This document shows, piece after piece, positions 10,911 to 20,076 of a stretch of DNA of 23,706 nt (positions are counted from its first letter, which is position 1; every line of letters starts with the position of its first letter). The stretch is from Hymenopellis radicata (lineage: Eukaryota; Basidiomycota; Agaricomycetes; Agaricales; Physalacriaceae). A program made the position numbers and the translations under genes. The notes below the pieces were generated by a model that was not told the DNA's origin, did not search any database, and saw nothing but the letters and a program-made list of their open reading frames with translations. The stretch lies in contig JADNRX010000758.1 in assembly GCA_015501595.1 (NCBI GenBank), positions 1 to 23,706 of the forward strand. The letters are read 5' to 3'.

Positions 10911-11606
10911 CAGGTCATTCAGCGGAGAGCAACACGTCCATTCTGGAACGAACACGATAAAGTGTATTGCGAACAAGAAATACAAGAGAGCGCGAATGCA
11001 ACGTCGGTAGCATCGACGGCAGAGCATGAATGTAGATGAACGGTTGCTCGTCGCCATCGAGCCAAGCTATCAGGTGGGAATGGCGAGCCAATAGTGTAGT
11101 CCCATGATGCGAGGACGGCTAGAGTCTGGTAGCAGATTCCAAATTAGTGGCGGTGGGAAGTGTGAACGTGAAAGCGAGATGCTTGAGCCCGCGACTCGCT
11201 GCGAGAGAAGAAGGTGCCGAACGAAAGGTGTAACCACAAGTTTGGTCGCCACTGTGATCGTCGACATCTTGCTTCGACTTGCCGGTGCTTTAAATCGATG
11301 ATGTCCGAGTCGCAGCTGTATGGCACGAGTCTGAACGTCCCGTCGTCCTCACACACCCGAACGATGAGAGCATGCCTCATACGAACCAGATGTCTGAATC
11401 TCGATGTGCTACATCCGGCACACTGCACGTGTGAAACGCGACATATTCCATGCATTCCAACTGATTACATCCGGTTGTCGTGAGCAAACGGTGGTGAAGC
11501 CGTGCGGTTAAAGTAACGGGGTCCGAATGGCACATAGGTCGTGGTGGTAGTTGAAAGAGGTTCGAAGGCGGCTAATCATATATGCCGACATAGGCGGGGA
11601 AATTTC

Positions 11607-11663
11607 GGCAAGAGAGCTACAAGCTCTATCATGCCTAGTTCAAGACAGCTAGACCTCAATCTT
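11607..11663. repeat. hairpin cluster 4 (two copies)
   Basis: Copy 11607-11635: outer GGCAAGA/TCATGCC pairs at six of seven positions around GAGCT-ACA-AGCTC with bulge TA. The second copy (11641-11663) is decayed in the inner stem (CAGCT/ACCTC) but keeps AAGA/TCTT. Confidence 0.7.
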
Positions 11664-11841
11664 AGCGCACATCTCGCGGACTACAGATCCCTCAAGCATA
11701 GCCGTTAAGCTGGTCGAGAGTAGTGATAGGGTTGAGTCGTCCGGCGTCTGTGAGCAACGAATTCCAAGTGGCGGCGGATCAACATAGTCTAAGCTAGTAA
11801 GATTTCACTGCTGCAAATTTTGTTTGTTGCAGCCCGGCTGA

Positions 11842-11906
11842 AGCACCCCTTGCGCCCCCCAGACCAGCACCAACTGCGTACTGTGGTGGTCTTAAGAGTG
11901 GGTGCT
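11842..11906. mobile_element. 65-bp palindromic element, copy 1
   Basis: Begins AGCACCC and ends GGGTGCT, with further internal pairing (CAGACCAGCAC against GTGGTGGTCTT), so the whole unit folds back on itself. A second copy lies at 13282-13346. No target duplication is evident. It may be a tiny foldback element nested in the LTR element, or an internal duplication of it. Confidence 0.65.
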
Positions 11907-12067
11907 TGGCGTTGAAAACGCCAGGATTTCTGTCTAGCGCAGAACAGTACGAGTTTAACTGTTGAGACAGATGAGAGTCGGCGAGCATTGTTCAAGGCGG
12001 CTTGAAATGAGAACGATGAGATCCCAAGCGTACGTAGGTGAGGCAGTAGAAGGAGACTCAGCAGTGG

Positions 12068-12221
12068 CGAGAGAGCTAAAAGCTCCATCTCGACCGTGGT
12101 ACGAGAGCTACAAGCTCCATCGTGTTAGGTTCAAGAGAGCTAAAGCTCAATCTTGATCAATGGTGGCAGAGAAGCTGAAAGTTCCACCATGCCTGGAAAT
12201 GGAAAGCTAGAGCTCTATCCT
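12068..12221. repeat. hairpin cluster 5 (five copies)
   Basis: Copies: 12068-12092 outer CGAGA/TCTCG; 12101-12123 outer ACGA/TCGT; 12131-12156 outer TCAAGA/TCTTGA; 12164-12193 with inner GAAGCT/AGTTC and outer GGCA/TGCC; and 12201-12221 with GGA/TCC around AAGCT-AG-AGCTC. The first three are perfectly paired except for the constant 3' bulge (CA, CA, AA). Three different outer stems lie side by side here, so this is the clearest place to see the covariation. Confidence 0.85.
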
Positions 12222-12827
12222 TGCATGTCATGCAGTGGATACTGGAGAGCAATATCTTTCATTTGGAGACCGAACTCAAGGTCTAAACCCCTAAGTCGAA
12301 TGCGCGATACTTCCACGTCACCCGTCGCCCAACGAGTATACCCAGATTACAAGCGGTAGCACAGCTCGAACGTATAACACTTATTGTCTGAGTGGTTCAG
12401 TACTGGCCCCGCGGTGAGCGTCGCGGTCATCGAAATCGTTGGTCGCCACGTAAGGTTCTTCTGAAATGTTGGCCAGGCAGAGCTAGTGAGACTTGTTCAG
12501 GTGAAGTGTTGGTGGCTGTATCCAGATTTGTAGAGGCGGCGGCCCGCGGGTCAGAGACGGCATTGAAGAGTGTAGGAAGACAATAATAAAGCTTGGCCGA
12601 CTCTAAGCCTAGTACCCCTCCAAACACCTAAAGATAACCCAGCATCCAAATAGCCTAGCATCGTGTTGCAGACGCCGAACTGTACCGAGTGCGCAGTGAG
12701 TCGGCCAAGTATGAGTCACATTGCAGGTCTGACAATGGCAAGACAATGGAGATGAAAGCAGGTTAGGTGTCGGAGATTGGACGAGATCGTTGTAGCAGTT
12801 TAGACAGACCGAACGGCAGGCGGAAGC

Positions 12828-12882
12828 GCTGTGAAGCGTGGGCTGTGCGCGTGGTCCGGGTCTGTCTTCCGTACGGAACGAC
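12828..12882 (+). repeat. internal direct repeat, partner of 10511-10565
   Basis: Both stretches share GCGTGGG(A/C)TGTGC, then CGTGGTCC, TCTGT and TACGGAACGAC in the same order and spacing. They lie 2.3 kb apart inside the LTR element and suggest its interior grew by duplication of kilobase-scale units. Confidence 0.6.
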
Positions 12883-13281
12883 TCAGTGTTCAAGTTCTCT
12901 TTGAACGATCGCTGTAGTACGTTCAATTGTTCTAGGAGGACCATATAGCTCCAGCGCCTGCTTCCAGAAATCAGTGCGAATGGAACGCGCCAACTCGAGT
13001 TGTAGACTCTAGCAGCTCTGGGTATGAGAGGAGATCCGAGAGAGCACGCCTTCCGATCTTTGATTCCCTCTTCGAGCTCTTTCCACATCGACCACTGGGC
13101 ACGATGCTGGCCAGGAGGCATGTAGATCGTATAGAACTTAGGATCGTCCAGTTTGAGTCAGAAGGAAAGGACTCCAGTTTCATTGTCGCCGCGGGTGATG
13201 ACTTCAATTCGTGCTTCGCCTTCCTTATGCTCGTGGACATGCCGGTCGGCGGCTGTATTGCTGCGGCTCGCACCGCACTAG

Positions 13282-13346
13282 AGCACCCTTTACGCCCCCC
13301 AGACCAGCACTGACTGTGTACCGTGGTGGTCTTAAAAGTGGGTGCT
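13282..13346. mobile_element. 65-bp palindromic element, copy 2
   Basis: Same length as the copy at 11842-11906 and aligned without gaps. I count seven differences, all transitions. It ends AGCACCC...GGGTGCT like copy 1. The flanks differ, so only the 65-bp unit was copied or preserved. Confidence 0.65.
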
Positions 13347-13560
13347 CCGCACAGATGAGAGGAATGATCCTTCACAATGTCCAATACACGGGTACACCAT
13401 AGTCACCGGGCGAGCGATGTTGAAGAGAGTCGACCAATTCAAATCGGGGTAGCCATAACAGTGGCGCTGGACGTTTGAACACCGTGGCAACGACAGTAAG
13501 TGCAGAACGAGCTGGAGTACGGCGGCTTTGATAGGAAGCGGAAGACCATAATACATCGGC

Positions 13561-13659
13561 AGGATGGCAAGAGAGCTAAAATCTCCATCCCGTCCGTGGC
13601 ACGAGAGCTACAAGCTCCATCGTGCTAGTAAGCTCAAGAGAGCTAAAGCTCGATCTTGA
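13561..13659. repeat. hairpin cluster 6 (three copies)
   Basis: Copy 13599-13625: outer GCACGA/TCGTGC (six pairs), inner GAGCT-ACA-AGCTC, bulge CA. Copy 13635-13658: outer CAAGA/TCTTG, loop AA, bulge GA, with an extra T-A pair outside. The first copy (13561-13590) has a damaged inner stem (ATCTC) but GGATGG/CCATCC can pair around it. Confidence 0.8.
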
Positions 13660-14201
13660 TTGGATGCATCTGGGCAGCCATAAGCAGCCCACAAGCTGGC
13701 AAGGCGCGTTGTCGAGATCAACCATTACAATCGTCGAACTTGACAGTCATGACAGACAATTCCTTGAAATGTTGACTATGGGAATGCTGATTGGATATCG
13801 AGGGCTACCGAGGTAGATGTTGCGAGAGCGGTGATAAACCTGCAACAATCCCAAGAACGCGCCAAATCCTTAGTAGTCCGAAGAGTAGTCACTAGTGATA
13901 GCGCGTCAGAAACGGTGTTTGTAGCATATCTGATGTCAAGACGGGTATTTGAATGTCGACAGTCGGGATTGAGAGCATGAGTAGATAGTGCGATAGCGAC
14001 TTTCAGCAGGAGAACTACCGCGAAAGACATATCCGAAGTGGTACGTTAGTTAGTTACGATGGCGACGCAAGACTCGAAGGATTGAGCCAGAAACGGCAGC
14101 GGGACAGGGCTGGAAAGACGCTCGCCAGAAGGAAGGAGTCTTGATCAAGATTCCAGAGTCGCGATAATGGTCGTACAAGAATTTCGGATAGTGTGAACTA
14201 A

Positions 14202-14258
14202 AGCAGAGAGCTAGAAGCTCGATCTTGCTAGATGGAAGGAGAGCTAGAGCTCCATCCT
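14202..14258. repeat. hairpin cluster 7 (two copies)
   Basis: Copy 14202-14229: AGCA/TGCT and GA/TC around GAGCT-AGA-AGCTC, bulge GA plus one extra T. Copy 14237-14258: outer AGGA/TCCT, GAGCT-AG-AGCTC, bulge CA, perfectly paired. Confidence 0.8.
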
Positions 14259-15145
14259 GTCAAATCACGAAGAGACGTTGTTTTGCCTTACTGTTCCCAG
14301 TCCAAGTCGTCTTACATGTCACGCGCGGGAGAGCGACATGTTCCATTGAGACTGAAGGTAACGGCACGGTATTAATCGGACTCGGGACGCGGTGGCGTAG
14401 CGAAGACACAACGCCTAGCATGGTCTCGACAACGAGTGTCTTCCGGTCGGCTAGCGCTTGCGCCTCGTGGAACGTGTAGACATTGGCGTACGGAACAAGC
14501 GCTTCGTAAACGAACCCTCCGGTGCGGACCCTAGTCTGGACTTGAGAGTGCCTTCCAGAGCAGATAGACCTTTGGTTTCGCCGAAACATGGCTGTCTTTC
14601 CAGGTGAACGGATGTTGCGCCTGCAGCGTAACAAGTTTCAGCAGAGTTTCCGAGACAACGTCCTAGAAACGGCGTTGGGCGCATTAGGGGAGACAAGTGG
14701 AGTCTGGACGCCCGACAGAAACAGAGGAGTCGCGTTCAAGTTGAGATCGTTATCGCGAAAGCGATGATAGCCATATCCAGAACGTACCCCTTATCCTGCT
14801 GTCCTAGAGAAGGCAGCAAACAAGGTGACACACCGAATCCTTGAGGCTAAGAGTGTCGATGCCAGCGTCGAGATTCGCAGAGTCAGCGCGTTAGGCGCAG
14901 TATCGAAGAAGGGTTAACGGGGCTGGATATCTTAAGCGGTAGAACGAATTCTAAGCGCTGGCGGCAGCGGGGACGAGGCTGAGAGAACGATTTAACAGGC
15001 TGAGGTCGGATGTCGACATGCAGATCGCGATAGTGGCCGCACGCCGCTTGATGGCGCAGCAAATGCGAATATGATCTCAAGAGTCGAATCATGGCTGGCG
15101 GAAGCACTGTATAGAACGAGATCCGACTGCCCATCCCGGGAAGGC

Positions 15146-15233
15146 TCAAGAGAGCTAGAAGCTCAATCTTATTAACTAGCAAGGAGCTAAAAGCTCCATC
15201 ATGCCTTTATTAGGAGAGCTAAAGCTCCATCCT
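15146..15233. repeat. hairpin cluster 8 (three copies)
   Basis: Copy 15147-15171: AAGA/TCTT around GAGCT-AGA-AGCTC, bulge AA. Copy 15183-15197: GGAGCT-AAA-AGCTCC only. Copy 15212-15233: outer AGGA/TCCT, loop AA, bulge CA, perfectly paired. Confidence 0.75.
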
Positions 15234-15980
15234 GTTGAACCACAAAACAGCTGAAGACCAGTCTTGTTCTGATCACCTTACACGTCATGCGGGAGAGAGT
15301 AACTTGTTTATTTGAGAAAACCAGCCCGAACATCGAGTCCACAGCCTTGAGTCGAATGCGCCCAACTACATCAGGCCATCAACTGTCCGAGCAGTCCGGT
15401 ACTTGGCGCGTAAGCGTTGCAGTCGTCGAAGTCGTACATAGCATATTGGAAAAACGCTTCGCGTAATGATGAGGCAGATGTCGGTGACTCAATCCGGTCT
15501 TGACGGCCACTGAAGGTTGATGTTGTCGAACTAACGAAGATGTCGTCCGAAACTCGACACCCTCATCCAGCTACCGAGCTAGTTCTGGAGAATGCGATGA
15601 CCGATTGACAAGCACCAAAACCCTGATCCGGATAGCGACGTCAAGACTCGTCAAGCCGAGATGTCAGACACGGTATCGAAGAACATTTGAAGCAAAGGAC
15701 TGGAATCTTGAGGAGCAGAGTAAGTCCAAAGGGAACGTAAGTCGCAACGATAGTGGATCAAGGCAGTGGTCCGTGCAAGGCGCCTAGTGAACGAGTTCAG
15801 GTTGACGTCGGCCGAGATACAGAGCAGTCGCATTTGTGATCGACAAGGACGGCGACAAAGAAGGTGATGGTGGTTGGATGTAAAGAATACTGTGGAAGCC
15901 ACTCAAGTGACGGCGTGTGGACTGGGTGCAATAATGACATCGGCGTCGTCGCCAGAACCAGATACTCGGGATAGGATATA

Positions 15981-16084
15981 AGAGAGCTACTAGCTCAATC
16001 TCAGTAGAAAGCAGAAGAGCATAGGCTCTGTTAATGTTTTGAATCTAGGCCCTTAAGCCAGCGAGAGAGCTAGAGCTCAATCTC
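15981..16084. repeat. hairpin cluster 9 (two to three copies)
   Basis: Copy 15981-16001: AGA/TCT around GAGCT-ACT-AGCTC, bulge AA. Copy 16063-16084: GAGA/TCTC, loop AG, bulge AA. Between them AGAGC-ATAG-GCTCT (about 16014-16027) is a degenerate relative. Confidence 0.7.
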
Positions 16085-16318
16085 AGTAATGCGTCGTAGC
16101 TAGTGCTCCGTCAAATACCATCGGGGAATCTTTTCCATGCAAAATTTGGGAGAGCAACATCGAATTAAAGTGTGTCTACTACACGTTCCAAGACCGCGTT
16201 GATGGTACATCCTGAGGTGCGAGCCTAACTTGACTGAGGGTAATACGCCAACGAGCTCCGTCCTGACCAGTCTAAGACTCATCCACAAATCCAAACAAGG
16301 GTTCTTGAAGCTTAGCCG

Positions 16319-17230
16319 TCATTGACATAAGTATTCGGGTGGTTCGACAGTAAGTAGGGACCCGCGGTTGAAGTCGTAGGCATAGTCGAGGACCGGCAAG
16401 CGGATATCGGAGGAAGAACAACGGAGGCAGCTGATGCATGTGGCCGCGGCGACAGCTCCACGACGAGAAGGCTGGTCGTACGACCTTGGGAAGTAGTAAC
16501 ACCTAGAGGGACAGCCGGTAGTGCGGGCATGAGTCCCGATGGCGGGATTTCGGCTCCTGGCGACGGATAAAAAGACAGTGGGTAGATGCGGCTCGAAGGG
16601 ACAGAGCCAAAAGGTAAGAGTCACGTCAAACGCGACAAAGCCCGCTGTGAGTGAAACCGGCGGCTGCCACGCGTATCGTTCGGCCAACAGGGACCAAGCG
16701 AGGAGCCGGTAGACAACGTCGCGAGAATCATTGAACACGGAATGAGCGTGGACTGCGAACCTGGGGCAGATGGAAAGGACGAGCTTGGTGAGAGTGATAC
16801 CAGCAGAGAAGGGAAATCCAAGGAAGTGTGCAGCTGCGATGGGCCGACACACACTGAGAACAATCCGAATGTGGTCGCAACAGCTTGAGCTGTTCGTGGA
16901 ATCTGCGACTCTGTGTCGGAATATAAGAGAAGAATCCTCGGATACACTATTCCTGACGAGTTCAAGCATGAACATGATTGTTCGAGCCGCGACTGGTAGA
17001 TGGAAAGGCGTCCGACGCGCTTGGTGAGAGACGTCAAAGTGACAGCAGCGGCTCATGCACGAATCATGGCAAGGTGAGGAGGGGAATGCGAGGAAGCGTG
17101 TAGCTGGAACGAGCTTGGTGTGAGAACCCGAAGTGACACCGTGGCCTGTACGCGAGTGTGATGATGTTGGATGGGGACTCGAGAGAAGTGCGCATCTGAG
17201 ATGACGTGCTGCATATTTTCCGAGAGACAC
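16319..17230 (-). other. longest open stretch in the LTR element, no product recognised
   Basis: A 303-codon frame open on the minus strand, next to the 5' LTR where gag would be expected. It lacks an ATG at its upstream end and shows no zinc knuckle, capsid or protease motif. Composition is Ser/Arg/Cys-rich, as in chance translation. The underlying DNA has three degenerate repeats around GAGCTTGGTG or CGCTTGGTG (about 16779, 17018 and 17110), which alone could keep a frame open. I do not call it a gene. Confidence 0.2.
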
Positions 17231-17277
17231 CAGTGATTGATACGCGAGTCGCGAAGCGGCGGTGTCATTGACGCAAA

Positions 17278-17466
17278 CATGAGAGCGACACGCTCGATCA
17301 TGCAGGATACAAGAGAGCTAGAGCTCTATCTTGTGGCGGACCAGAGGAGCTGGAAGCTCTGTCAGGCCTGCGTGCAAAGAGAGCTACAGCTCTATCTTTC
17401 CCGGGAGCTGCAGCCTAGCAGGTCAACCGGATTGGTATCCTTGCAAGCCGGGAGCTAGCAGCTCAA
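17278..17466. repeat. hairpin cluster 10 (about five copies, including an inner-stem compensatory variant)
   Basis: Copy 17278-17302: outer CATGA/TCATG with inner stem GAGCG-ACA-CGCTC, so the otherwise constant T/A pair has become G/C on both sides; bulge GA. Copy 17309-17334: outer ACAAGA/TCTTGT, loop AG, bulge TA. Copy 17344-17362: GAGCT-GGA-AGCTC. Copy 17376-17399: outer AAAGA/TCTTT, loop AC, bulge TA. Copy about 17451-17466: GAGCT-AGC-AGCTC. This cluster lies closest to the 5' LTR of the element. Confidence 0.85.
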
Positions 17467-17497
17467 CCAGCTTGGTATCCTCTGGGAAGCGGTGAAG

Positions 17498-17515
17498 TCC
17501 TGGGTGTCCCCACCA
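17498..17515 (-). other. candidate primer-binding site
   Basis: One base inside the right LTR the minus strand reads TGGTGGGGACACCCAGGA. PBS sequences start TGG because they pair with the CCA end of a tRNA; the complement ends GGGTGTCCCCACCA, which looks like a tRNA 3' end with CCA. Which tRNA is unknown to me. It supports minus-strand orientation. Confidence 0.6.
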
Positions 17516-17516
17516 C

Positions 17517-17917
17517 TGTGAATCGAGTGCCCGATTCCACCCAGTTCCAGGACTTCTCCGCGAGAGGATACCGGTAGGACCTGTCGGAAGGTCGCGTAGC
17601 CGGAGGCGAGGCGCGTCGGCGCGTACGATGAGGACGCGGCGGATGACGAGACAGGTCGCAAGGAGAAGGGTTGACAAGAGATTGTAACCCATATGTCGTA
17701 GGGAGTGTGTGACCCGCACTCGGGGAGCCGTTACACGGGTGCTCAGCGGGCGCGGCGTAGTTAGTATCTAATACAAGAATCTAGAGACGTAGCTCAGACC
17801 ATGGGAGAGTTGCAAGATGATGGTAATGAATTAACTAACTACTGTGACACGAACAAACGTATATGGAAAGGATTACTAAGCTACCTTCCCACGATTCCGA
17901 AGTTCCACCGTATCACA
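17517..17917 (-). repeat. LTR, right copy (5' LTR in element orientation)
   Basis: 401 bp matching 8013-8413. In element orientation it should carry the promoter and start of the element transcript; I see no strong TATA box. It is followed by CTGAG at 17918-17922. Confidence 0.95.
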
Positions 17918-17922
17918 CTGAG
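17918..17922. repeat. target-site duplication CTGAG, right copy
   Basis: Same five bases as 8008-8012. Reading through without the element, the flanks rejoin as AAATACTGAGATTTTGG. The right flank matches the corresponding intron of the neighbouring modules (for example near 18280). Confidence 0.9.
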
Positions 17923-20076
17923 ATTTTGGTTAGATTTCAAGTCAGAGTGGCGCGCACACGGGAAACACCTCACAATGGCAATTAAACCCGGCGCGGACAT
18001 AAACACGTCATCGTTGAAGCAATCTTGAACGAACGCGGCGCGAATTAGAGGAGCCAGTGTGGCCTCGCCGGCCAGGCAAAATTTCCGGGAAAATCGGCTG
18101 AAATTTGGGTCAGATTTCAAGTCGAAACCGCGCGTACAACCTGAACAACTTACGAGGGCAATGCAATCCGGCGCGGACATCAAAAGCATCATCGTCGAAA
18201 CACTCCCGAGTAGACGCGGCCCGAATCAAAGCAGTGTGCGTGGCCTCGCCGGCCAGGCAAAATTTTCCGGAAGAAACACTTAAATTTTGGTCAGATTTCA
18301 AGTCAGAACAGCGCATACTACGGGAACAACTTACAATGGCAATATCAAACCCGCCGCGGACATCTACGCATCAGCACTTCTGAGCGAACGCGGCATGAAT
18401 GGAGGAGCCAGTGTGGCCTCGCCGGCCAGGCAAAATCTTCGAGAAAATCGGCTGAAATGTGGGTTAGAAACCAAGTCGGGGAGTAACAGAATCCACGACT
18501 TACCTCCAGGGTGGATGAAGAGGCGAACGCGAACTAGACGAGAGGTCAGGCGCCGACCATTAGACAGGTAAAGGCACAATCTTCGCGCGATCATCAACGC
18601 GTCATCAACGAAGTGTTCCTGAGCAGACGCGGTCTGAATGAGAGGCGCCAGTGTGGCCTCGCCGGCCTGGCAAAGTTTTATGGAAAATCGGCTGAAATGG
18701 GGGGTCAGATTAAGTCAGAACAGCGCACAGAACCTGAACAACTTACGATGACAGTTTCATCTGGTGCGGACATCACGGTGTCACCGACGAAGCACTCTTG
18801 AGGAGACGCGGTGTGGATGATAGCAGCCAGTAAGGCCTCGCCGGCCAGGCTTCGATTCCCTGGAAATCGGAGTTAGAAATGCTTTCAGTGTTTAAAGTAA
18901 AATGACTTACCCCGCGGATGTCCATTCGTCGCACAGGATAGAGATAATCTTGCGGGTCGATCCGGCACTCGGTGAGTGGTGGTGGCGATGACAGTGGATT
19001 CGGTTTGCTGTATGACACTAGACTGAAAAGGTGGGTAAAATAAACATGAAAGGTGGAGACGAACCGAACGACTTACCTAGAAACACATCCTCCTCGCGAG
19101 ATGCCGATCAATGGTGTCAAGAAGAAATTCCAACAAGGAAACCACGCCTCTCGGGTGCCGTGTAAAGGCCGATTCGCGTACTAATACCAGCGCGGTGTGG
19201 CCTCGCCGGCCAGGCGTCTGGTTCGGGCGAAACGGCACTATGAAGGCGTTCAGCAAACAACTCAAAGATGGCCGGAGAAGGGTGAAAATACCTTAGTCTG
19301 GGCGCCGCATGAATGCCACGTCGGCCAGTGTGTCCCGAGGGTCTTCAAAGCCGCCTAGTCCTAGTCTAAAAACGTTTCAGAACACAATCACAACAAGAAA
19401 CAGACGGCTTACAGTGTAATCCGAGGAGCGTTGTGATCGCCTCACCGGCGAGGCGTCGACATTGCAGAAGCAGGACTGAAATGAGGGTTAGAAAATGTTG
19501 TAATATAGAGAAGAGTTGACGAACTTACAACAAGATGACGACTGCCACGAAGAGCAGTAGGAAGCTGCTCCGCAAGACCGTGGGCTACATAGCTAAGAGT
19601 CGTGCGCGCCTCGCCGGCGCGGCGTCGTCCTCAGGCGCATATAGGCATGCGTTGGTGTAACCCGCCTGAAAATCTAAGGAGCAATTTCTTAGCAAAAGCG
19701 CCAGACGCCGAAAAGAAGGTTGAACATACCATTGGCACTATGGCCGCGTTCCCAAGAGCATCAGAACGTCTTTAAGAGCAGAATACATCTGAAATGAGTC
19801 AAATGAGCGATGGGAAGAGGAGGAAAGAACGGGAACGACTCACCAGGTCGTGGCGGTAAGAGGGAGAGAGTCCTCGGCGTTTGCCGAGAACCGCTTTTGG
19901 GCATCAACGTCCACCGCGAGAGCACTGGCGACGCGCGTCCTTGACGACGGGCATTGAAGACGGTCCTGAGACGGACAATGACTGGTCGGGCTCCGTCGAG
20001 GATACCACCCTGGGACAACAATAATCGGCTGGAGAACACGCGAGACGACGGACAATGGACTTACCTCGAAGGACAT
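17923..20076 (-). pseudogene. 5' part of a gene built from duplicated exon-intron modules
   Basis: Seen on the minus strand: ACTCACC, then ATG at 20076 (MSFE). Exons: 20065-20076, 19844-20009, 19730-19788, 19529-19665, 19413-19475, 19292-19365, 19077-19217, 18911-19022, 18747-18859, 18504-18691, 18335-18451, 18154-18278 and 17974-18097. Introns are 47-74 nt, most starting GTAAGT. Early exons join in phase (MSFE then GGILDGARPVIVRLRTVFNA). A hydrophobic stretch, MYSALKDVLMLLG, lies at 19788, and another frame at 19529-19570 reads SSFLLLFVAVVIL; either could be a membrane segment. Module exons often encode LAGEA followed by an I..A..QECF.DD..MSAP pattern (18747-18859, 17974-18097). Nearly every exon has one frame slip or stop, and junction phases do not all agree, so the locus is decayed, badly sequenced, or not entirely coding. 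Family unknown. The last exons lie beyond the LTR element at 7377-8007. Confidence 0.6.
17974..18859 (-). repeat. tandem exon+intron modules, about 178 bp period
   Basis: Five consecutive modules (exons at 18747, 18504, 18335, 18154 and 17974, with their introns) are similar along exon and intron. Shared marks: acceptor TTTCAG then CCGATTTTC, the palindrome GCCTGGCCGGCGAGGC, CACACTGG, ATGTCCGCG, the donor GTAAGTTGTTC, and an intron tail TCTGACTTGAAATCTGACC. Further palindrome copies lie in exons 19077-19217, 19413-19475, 19529-19665 (diverged) and 7892-8007. Palindrome spacing is mostly 172-181 bp, or 239-240 bp where a module is longer. Confidence 0.8.

Larger units (their letters stand above)
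8013..17917 (-). mobile_element. 9.9-kb non-coding LTR retrotransposon (LARD-type)
   Basis: Seen: direct repeats of 401 bp at both ends that I find identical by eye, TGTGA...TCACA termini, and a 5-bp target duplication CTGAG. In minus orientation a TGG-starting primer-binding-like site lies one base inside the right LTR, and a GGGGGG purine tract lies near the left LTR. This orientation fits better than the plus one. The 9.1-kb interior has no gag, protease, RT, RNase H or integrase motif in any frame; the longest open stretch (minus, 16319-17230) has no ATG start and no domain. Instead it holds ten clusters of a covarying hairpin, a 65-bp palindromic pair, a second short motif array near the left end, and degenerate repeats. 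Known: long non-coding LTR elements (LARDs) depend on an autonomous partner. Inference: a recent insertion, because the LTRs match, mobilised by proteins from elsewhere. It interrupts the exon-module gene at a 3' splice site. Confidence 0.9.

Noticed and set aside
12609..13121. 170-codon minus-strand frame inside the LTR element
   Set aside because: No recognisable domain, no codon-level conservation visible, and the DNA beneath contains duplicated non-coding blocks.
9246..17466. CRISPR-like or simple tandem repeat reading of the hairpin clusters
   Set aside because: Spacing is irregular (tens to over a thousand bases), copies vary in their outer arms, and the setting is a eukaryotic LTR element.
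8013..17917. Tandem segmental duplication instead of an LTR element
   Set aside because: TG...CA ends, a 5-bp target duplication and an interruption inside one module of the flanking array fit retrotransposon insertion far better.
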